DNA of 10,999 bases, taken from contig JWZX01001338.1 in the NCBI GenBank assembly GCA_001275005.1, positions 1 to 10,999 on the forward strand. Direction: 5' to 3'. Origin of the DNA: Chrysochromulina tobinii. Taxonomy: Eukaryota; Haptophyta; Prymnesiales; Chrysochromulinaceae. Under the pieces are notes generated by a model, which saw only the letters and a program-made list of their open reading frames with translations, was not told the DNA's origin and made no database searches. The position numbers were made by a program, and so were the translations under genes. Each line of letters begins with the position of its first letter. Within the stretch, counting starts at the first letter, position 1. Of this stretch, positions 1 to 5,413 are shown in pieces.

Positions 1-2489
1 TCACCCTCGAGCTCGCCGGTGACGTCTCCTCATTCACCCCAAGCGTGCGGACCGAGATGAAGGGCGCGATCGCGGCGAGGGCGAGCGTCGACCCATCGGC
101 CGTGGAGTTGGCTGTATCGCCGGGCAGCGTCATCGCCGACGTGAGCATCCAGACGACCACAGCGACGGCGGCCTCGGTGCAATCGACGATGGCCAGCGCG
201 ACGAGCAGCCCGAGCAGCGCGACCGCCATGCTCGCGAGCGTCACCGGCGTCTCGATCGTCGTGCTCGCGGTCGTGACGATGCCCACCATTGCAGACGTCT
301 CACCGCCGCCACCACCTTCACCGTCGCCTCCTCCACCCATGTCACCCACGTCGGTCGGTGCATCGGCGGTCGAGACGAGCGGCTCCATCGGAATCATCGT
401 CGGCGTCGTCGTCGTCGGTGTGATCCTCGCAGTTGTCCTCGCCCTGGTCTTCATGCGCGCGCGCCGTCGTCGCCGTCACAACGATAACGTGCTGCCCGAT
501 AACGTACGCCCGCCAGCGCCAACGGGCGCCAAAGCAGAGAAGGCGGCCAAGAAGGCCGCAGCTCGGAAAGCAAAAGCGGAGAGGGCCGCTTGGTTGGCCA
601 AGCATGTCGCTGAGGCCTTCATGGTGCCGCCCTCGATCACAGTGGAGATGACGCAGGAAGTGAAGCGCTCTGTGCGCTCGCTGATACCGGAGGGCACGTC
701 GTTTGACAAATACTATCCCGAAGTGGTGATCTCGTATGCGACGGGTCGCCGTGAGCAGGATTGCGCAGGCGCCGGGCCAGGCATGTATTTTGCGGCGGGG
801 TTCATCAGGATCCTCCACCAGTGCGGCGTGCAATCCTTCAGCGGGCTGCACGTCCCCGTTGGCGTCGACTGGAAGGCGTTCATGCTGCGTCTCAAGGGGC
901 GGCATGCGAACGCGAAGGTGCTGATCGTCCTGAAGACTAAAGCGCTCTACGAGTCCGAGCCGTGCTTGAAGGAGCTCAACTGCGCCATCGAGCGAAAAAT
1001 CCCTCTGATACCCATTGTCTTTGAGGAAGGATTACCCGGGCCACAAAAGCAGTGGTCAAAGCTGACGGACCAGAACTCAGAGATCATGATATCGAATGTG
1101 CAGGAGCACCTCGGCAAGATCAATGACATCCCAAACCCCGGCACGTTGCTCACGGCGCCCAGCACTCTGGACGAGATCATCAAGGAGATCAATAAGCATG
1201 TCACAACTAAGGCCCGTGAGCCCACGACTATGGACACCTTTCTCGCGAGCTCACAGTCACAGCCGGGACCGCCACCAAAGGGAAGCGGCATTGAGATGTC
1301 GAGCGTGGCAGGAGGCTCAAAGCAGGGAGGCTCGATGGACCTGGTCAATCTCGTGCGCTGGAAAGACCTGACTCTGAAAGAGAGTCTCGGGGCGGGCAGC
1401 TTTGGCGAGGTGCGTGTGGCCGTGTGGAACTCGACCCCATGCGCCATCAAGAGCCTACGGGCGACGACCGCGCCGGCGGCCCTGCAAGAGCTCCTCAACG
1501 AGTTCGAGCTCACGATGCGCCTGCACCACCCCAATGTGCTCCTCACCATGGGCATCGCACACGACGCTGACGACGGAAAGACGGGCATTCTGATGGAGCT
1601 CATGCCCGCCTCGTTGCTCGATGTGCTGCACCACCACCGGCAGCGCGATCAGCTCGCCACGTGGGAGGCATCCCTCGTCCTCATCGCCCTCGATGTGGCC
1701 AAGGGCATGACGTACCTGCATGCAATGGGCGTGGTCCATCGCGACCTGAAGCCTGGCAACGTGTTACTTGCGGAGCACTGGCACGACGCCAAGGTGGCCG
1801 ACTTTGGCACCGCACTCACCAAGTATGCCGGGCAGGCCGAGGGGCCCGCGGGCACGCCGCCCTACATGGCTCCCGAGGCCTTTGCGCTCACCTCGGGCGC
1901 AAAAGCCAAGCCCACCGACGTGTGGAGCTTCGGATGCCTGCTCACACACATGGGGACGCGGTCCGTACCGTTCAGCCATGTGCAACTGCCCGTCGGAATG
2001 TCTCCAAAGGACGCTATGCGCGCGCTCGTGGCGATTATTGTCAAAGGTCAAGCGACCCCACTCGACCAGCTGCGCAACGTGGCCGGCTGCCCATCTGGCA
2101 TCCTCGCGCTTACCACCCGGTGCCTTCAGACCGATCCTGTTCAACGGCTTGCGTTCCCTGCTATCGTGGACGAGCTCCAGCGCATCAAGGGCAGTGTGCG
2201 CGCTTCGCGCCCCTCGACTCCGCTGCGTCGAGCTGATGTTGTTAGCCAGACGGGCGCATCTGCGGCGTCAAACTACGTCTCCCCGACCTACTTCGCTCCA
2301 CACCATGCCTCCGAAGGTGGTTTGGCGACTTTCGTCGCTCCGTCGCAAGCTGCATCTGTACCAACTGCACCACCTGCGCTCTCCTCGCTTGAGTTGATCG
2401 TCTCTCAGTTGACTGGCTCTTTTAAAGCTGCCCTTTCCACTCTGCAGGCCAACAACAGCTCCGAGGACAGCCACTTCCACCATGTATAG
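1..2489 (+). CDS. Transmembrane receptor with TIR-like and TKL-type kinase domains (5' partial)
   Basis: The frame is open to the left edge, so the true start is outside the window; the first in-frame ATG is at 57. Numbering here counts from the GTG codon at 45. Residues 1-80 look like the end of a Ser/Thr/Ala-rich ectodomain repeat. A Pro-rich linker (87-100) is followed by one membrane helix (about 114-137), then an RARRRRR stop-transfer and a Lys/Ala-rich stretch (162-183). Residues 225-385 resemble a TIR domain: a VVISYA strand, a SFSGL segment, and ESEPCLKEL with Glu310 at the usual catalytic Glu position. Residues 439-715 are a protein kinase with all key residues: GAGSFGEV loop (449-456), Lys469, Glu486, HRD (565-567), Asn572, DFG (586-588), APE (609-611) and DVWSFG (625-630). 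The sequence type is TKL Ser/Thr kinase. The tail (716-814) is disordered. I infer a surface receptor signalling by phosphorylation, perhaps with NADase or TIR-assembly activity. The kinase call is very sure, the TIR call fairly sure; ligand and pathway are unknown. Confidence 0.9.
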   Translation, partial: TLELAGDVSSFTPSVRTEMKGAIAARASVDPSAVELAVSPGSVIADVSIQTTTATAASVQSTMASATSSPSSATAMLASVTGVSIVVLAVVTMPTIADVSPPPPPSPSPPPPMSPTSVGASAVETSGSIGIIVGVVVVGVILAVVLALVFMRARRRRRHNDNVLPDNVRPPAPTGAKAEKAAKKAAARKAKAERAAWLAKHVAEAFMVPPSITVEMTQEVKRSVRSLIPEGTSFDKYYPEVVISYATGRREQDCAGAGPGMYFAAGFIRILHQCGVQSFSGLHVPVGVDWKAFMLRLKGRHANAKVLIVLKTKALYESEPCLKELNCAIERKIPLIPIVFEEGLPGPQKQWSKLTDQNSEIMISNVQEHLGKINDIPNPGTLLTAPSTLDEIIKEINKHVTTKAREPTTMDTFLASSQSQPGPPPKGSGIEMSSVAGGSKQGGSMDLVNLVRWKDLTLKESLGAGSFGEVRVAVWNSTPCAIKSLRATTAPAALQELLNEFELTMRLHHPNVLLTMGIAHDADDGKTGILMELMPASLLDVLHHHRQRDQLATWEASLVLIALDVAKGMTYLHAMGVVHRDLKPGNVLLAEHWHDAKVADFGTALTKYAGQAEGPAGTPPYMAPEAFALTSGAKAKPTDVWSFGCLLTHMGTRSVPFSHVQLPVGMSPKDAMRALVAIIVKGQATPLDQLRNVAGCPSGILALTTRCLQTDPVQRLAFPAIVDELQRIKGSVRASRPSTPLRRADVVSQTGASAASNYVSPTYFAPHHASEGGLATFVAPSQAASVPTAPPALSSLELIVSQLTGSFKAALSTLQANNSSEDSHFHHV

Positions 2490-2524
2490 AATGATGCATG
2501 CAAGCTCTGAGTGACTGACAAGAA

Positions 2525-3045
2525 ACGTTCAGGGAAGACCAAATGTGGACCTGGAGATTCGTGCCCCGACGTGCGACGTGCGTGAGCTCCGAGCGTCAGA
2601 GTGCCAGGGGTTCTCTCTGAAATGGAATCGCGGCGGGGAGTTACCGGCGTTCGGTAGGTGGGTGTTGTGTCCACCATACGTTTTCGATGCCGCACGGACA
2701 TGCCGTGCCAGGCCAGGGACCGGAGGAGCTGAGTTGTGGGTCTGGCGTTCCGCTATCGCGGGTATGGGGGATGGGGCTGTTTCTTCTGCGGTGCGCAGTG
2801 TGTCCGGAGCCTCGCGGGGGACTACGGGCCGTTGTAGGGGCGTGATGTTCACGGACGTGGAGCACGGACATGCCGGGGCGAGGAGGTTGGATCTGAGCAC
2901 TGCCAATGGGACCGGTGGGGATTCACGATCTCGTTGCCTGTGCCTCGTCCGCCCGCGCAAGTAGTTGTGAAACATGACGTGGGAGCAGCGTGGGAGGTGG
3001 AGCGACCCTAAGAGCGTGCGTGCGGACACGCAGATGGCATGTATC
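2525..3045 (-). repeat. Dispersed repeat, copy A (inverted relative to copy B)
   Basis: The minus strand of this segment aligns by eye with the plus strand at 10091-10382. The 2818-3045 part matches 10091-10287 and the 2525-2632 part matches 10292-10382, with many substitutions and small indels. Copy A has about 180 extra bases in the middle (roughly 2640-2815). Shared landmarks on the minus strand include CAGATCCAACCTCCTCGCCC and, near the end, a GACGCTCGGAGC block. There is no obvious coding capacity, no terminal inverted repeats and no target-site duplication that I can see. It begins about 36 bp after the receptor stop codon. It could be a non-autonomous mobile element or a shared 3'-flank module. 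Confidence 0.75.
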
Positions 3046-3089
3046 GATCGACGTAGCTATATACGACGAGACGCGCAACCATACGATAT

Positions 3090-3095
3090 TTTATT
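3090..3095 (-). terminator. Candidate poly(A) signal AATAAA for ARL2
   Basis: The minus strand reads AATAAA inside a conspicuous AT-rich patch, about 330 bases downstream of the ARL2 stop codon. The motif is short and the lineage may not use canonical signals, so this is weak. Confidence 0.2.
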
Positions 3096-3239
3096 TTTTC
3101 GGTGTGTGCACTCGGTCTGGCGACGGGTGGTGAGCTGGTGACCGGTCTGTTGACCCGGGGGTGAGTGAGGTGTCCCCCAAGGTGTCCCCGACGGAGCGAT
3201 CGTAGACACGACAAATTTTGACATGTCTTTGTCGCCTTC

Positions 3240-3258
3240 ACGAGACACGAGACACGAG
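3240..3258. repeat. Short ACGAGAC tandem repeat
   Basis: ACGAGAC is repeated about 2.7 times. An inverted match (GTGTCTCGT) lies 50 bases downstream at 3309-3317, so a small stem is possible. Function unknown. Confidence 0.5.
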
Positions 3259-3395
3259 TAGTTTGTAATGTCGATTTAGGAATTACTTATGATAGGCGTT
3301 GTCGATTAGTGTCTCGTCCGGTGACTGGTCCGCGCCTTTCGCGGCCCGGCCGCCGGCTCGCGTTCTATAGGGATCGCCACACGACACATGCGATC

Positions 3396-3410
3396 CACAC
3401 ACACACACAC
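3396..3410. repeat. CA dinucleotide microsatellite
   Basis: An uninterrupted CA run of 15 bases lies just past the ARL2 stop codon; on the ARL2 transcript it would be a GU run in the 3' UTR. Confidence 0.85.
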
Positions 3411-3424
3411 GCATCCGAGCGGGT

Positions 3425-3985
3425 TCAGTCATGCATGAAGATTCGCGAGGCGATGTCCTGCACCACCCAATCCACGCCCGCGGCCAGCCCCGCGCCCGTG
3501 AAGGCGCTGCACGCCTCTATCCGCCAGTGCCGCTTGGTAGCGCTGAGCTCGTCGAGGCCGAGCTCCGCGCGGATCTGCTCCGCGGTGAGGGCGCCGACGA
3601 TGTCCTGCTTGTTGGCAAAGACGAGCAGCGACGCGCCGGCGAGGCGCTCCTGCTGCAGCAGCTGCTGCAGCTCCGCTTTGCAGTCCTGCAAGCGCGCGCG
3701 GTCAGCAGAGTCGACCACCCAGATGAGGCCATCGGTCTGCTCAAAGTAATTGCGCCAGTAGGAGCGCAGAGAGGTCTGCCCGCCAATGTCCCAGATGTTG
3801 AGCTTGAAGCCGCGGTACTCGAGCGTCTTGATGTTGAAGCCCAGCGTTGGCGAGATCGTGTCGATCTCCTCGCCGTTGAACTTTTTGACAACCGTAGTCT
3901 TGCCAGCATTGTCGAGCCCGAGCATGAGCAGCCGCACCTCGCGCTCCTTTTGCTTCTGCCGCTTGAGGATGGTAAGTAGACCCAT
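3425..3985 (-). CDS. ARL2: ADP-ribosylation factor-like protein 2 (ARL2) small GTPase
   Basis: A complete intronless frame of 186 aa begins at an ATG (3985-3983); length is close to the 184 aa of animal ARL2. The nucleotide-binding motifs are intact: G1 GLDNAGKT (23-30), switch I Thr47 in SPTLGF, switch II WDIGGQ with Gln70, NKQD (125-128) and the CSA base loop (159-161). The N-terminus MGLLTILKR matches the ARL2 type helix, whose Leu3 and Ile6 bind the BART/ELMOD-type partners in known family members. ARL2 acts with tubulin cofactors in tubulin folding and as a release factor for lipidated cargo. Gly2 is present, but ARL2 proteins are generally not myristoylated. It lies 203 bp downstream of the phytochelatin synthase stop on the same strand, and that gap must contain its promoter if it is transcribed alone. 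ARL3 is the nearest alternative; the N-terminus favours ARL2. Confidence 0.95.
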   Translation of the reverse strand: MGLLTILKRQKQKEREVRLLMLGLDNAGKTTVVKKFNGEEIDTISPTLGFNIKTLEYRGFKLNIWDIGGQTSLRSYWRNYFEQTDGLIWVVDSADRARLQDCKAELQQLLQQERLAGASLLVFANKQDIVGALTAEQIRAELGLDELSATKRHWRIEACSAFTGAGLAAGVDWVVQDIASRIFMHD

Positions 3986-4188
3986 GGTAGTAGCTGCAGC
4001 TCCTCAGGCTTCGGCGGCGCTGCTCTGTGCCCGATCAGCGCCCGGCGGTGAAGAGCGTTGGAGCGTCTTGCGTGAATGTGAAGGGCGTTTCACGGTCATA
4101 GGAAACCCTGAACACTACATACAAAATGTACAGAGCGCGCACAGAACGTTCAGTAAAGCAGAGCGGCTCCGATGCTCCGCCCCTCCAC

Positions 4189-5043
4189 CTACTGCTTCTC
4201 TGGCGGCGGCACGACGGCCGCATTTCGAGACAGATGGAACCAGCCGCGCGAGCGTCCTGTCACCTCGTCCTCAACGAGCTGGGCGTCCCACAGCTTGCGC
4301 AGCGGCACCCAGTAAGGCGGGTACTTGAAGCGGGCCACGTCAAGCACGAGCGCAGCGTCGGAGGGGGCATGGTATCCACCGATGGGCGAGAAGTGACCAC
4401 TACCGGTCTGGCCGAGGGAGGCGCGGTCGAAGCTGGTGACGAGGAAGGAGGAGTGGCTGCTGCTGGAGGTGGCGCCAAGCACAGCCTCGCGGAAGCTGTC
4501 GATCGACTCGCCCGCGTCGGTCGGGCGCCGCATGCGCACGGCGCCTCCGTTGGCGGCGGCCATGGTGCGGAACTCCTCCATGGTCACCCCGGCGATGCGG
4601 ATCCGGTCGAGCGAGCTGGTGCAGCTCGTGGGGAACATGTCGTCCGACCACCAGCGCCATCCGGGCCCCGTCTCGTCGTGCCACCGCCGCCGCGGGTCGA
4701 CACGCAGAGCATTCATCACCATCGTCAGCGAGCCGAGGCCGCAGAACGTGGGCTCATCCTGTGTGACGAACTGCTCGATGAGTGGGAAGTAGGGCTCCAT
4801 GTGGCCAAGGGACATGGCCTCGGCAAAGAAGCGCCGCCCGCGCTCGCTCGAGAAGGCCGTGAGCGCCTCAGGCAGCTCCCGACGGTGCACGCTCTTCGGC
4901 GGTGGCGGCATGCTCGTGGATGGCGGCGTGAAGCCCAGCCTCTGGTACATGGCGTTCGACTCGCCTCCGGCCACCATCGCGCACGTTGAGCGGGACCGAC
5001 ATTTCGCGCAAGCCGATATGGCCGTGCGCGTGGTGCCTCGCAT
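4189..5043 (-). CDS. PCS: Phytochelatin synthase (glutathione gamma-glutamylcysteinyltransferase)
   Basis: This 284-aa frame is complete. The ATG at 5043 is preceded by an in-frame TGA three codons upstream (5053-5055), which fixes the most upstream start; Met23 or Met32 are alternatives. The papain-like catalytic triad is visible: Cys101 in EPTFCGLGSL, His217 in GSGHFSPIGGYH and Asp235 in ALVLDVARF. The His-to-Asp spacing of 18 is the same as in Arabidopsis PCS1 (His162, Asp180). The enzyme transfers gamma-Glu-Cys from one glutathione to another, making metal-chelating phytochelatins, usually activated by cadmium and similar ions. The protein is essentially the N-terminal catalytic domain only; the variable Cys-rich C-terminal domain of plant enzymes is absent. 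Residues 1-30 are Arg/Ser/Ala/Cys-rich and could be a targeting extension, which is inference. No introns are needed. Confidence 0.93.
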   Translation of the reverse strand: MRGTTRTAISACAKCRSRSTCAMVAGGESNAMYQRLGFTPPSTSMPPPPKSVHRRELPEALTAFSSERGRRFFAEAMSLGHMEPYFPLIEQFVTQDEPTFCGLGSLTMVMNALRVDPRRRWHDETGPGWRWWSDDMFPTSCTSSLDRIRIAGVTMEEFRTMAAANGGAVRMRRPTDAGESIDSFREAVLGATSSSSHSSFLVTSFDRASLGQTGSGHFSPIGGYHAPSDAALVLDVARFKYPPYWVPLRKLWDAQLVEDEVTGRSRGWFHLSRNAAVVPPPEKQ

Positions 5044-5413
5044 TGCGCGCCTTCACGCTGCCCTTCACCAAACACGGAGCTCGATGACGTCGTCCGCAGA
5101 ACTTGCGTAGGCGTTCTCGCGGGCACCTCGCTTTTTGGAGATTGAAGAGCCTTCTAAGAGGGTCCAGGCACGCTCGGGCTCGGACTTTTGTGACATCTCG
5201 AATGAGGGTCACTCTGTGCCATTGCAACGAAATATAGGTCGTAGAATTTTTGTGTAGCGCCTTGAATTTAGTTACTAGCGAAGTTGGGGACTCAATAGAC
5301 AGTACGAATCTGGCCGATTCTTCTCCACGTCGATTCCCGGTGCATGATGCATGATGTGCTCAGTACGGTACATGTATCCGCACACCGATTCCAAGCGATT
5401 CCTCGGTTCGGGG
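5044..5413. other. Intergenic region: phytochelatin synthase upstream and TMTC-like downstream flank
   Basis: No gene is seen. Bases 5220-5300 are AT-rich compared with the surroundings and could hold the phytochelatin synthase promoter or the 3' end of the TMTC-like transcript. At 5342-5356 there are repeated TGCATGA units. No canonical TATA box or AATAAA is convincing. Confidence 0.5.

Larger units (their letters stand above)
2490..3424. other. Intergenic region between convergent receptor and ARL2 genes
   Basis: I see no convincing gene here. It contains the 3' flank of the receptor gene, dispersed repeat copy A (2525-3045), an AT-rich patch at about 3081-3099, a short heptamer repeat (3240-3258) and a CA microsatellite (3396-3410). 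Open frames of 139 aa (+) and 166 aa (-) lie over copy A. They have no recognisable domain and are not preserved in copy B, so I do not call them genes. Confidence 0.7.

Noticed and set aside
2529-3029. 139-aa (+) and 166-aa (-) open frames
   Set aside because: They lie over dispersed repeat copy A, and copy B carries frame-disrupting indels at the matching positions.
3431-3979. 182-aa plus-strand open frame
   Set aside because: It is the exact antisense of ARL2, has no domain, and arises from GC-rich codon structure.
4126-4989. 287-aa plus-strand open frame
   Set aside because: Antisense of phytochelatin synthase, which has a full catalytic triad on the other strand; the plus frame is Arg/Ala/Gly-rich noise.
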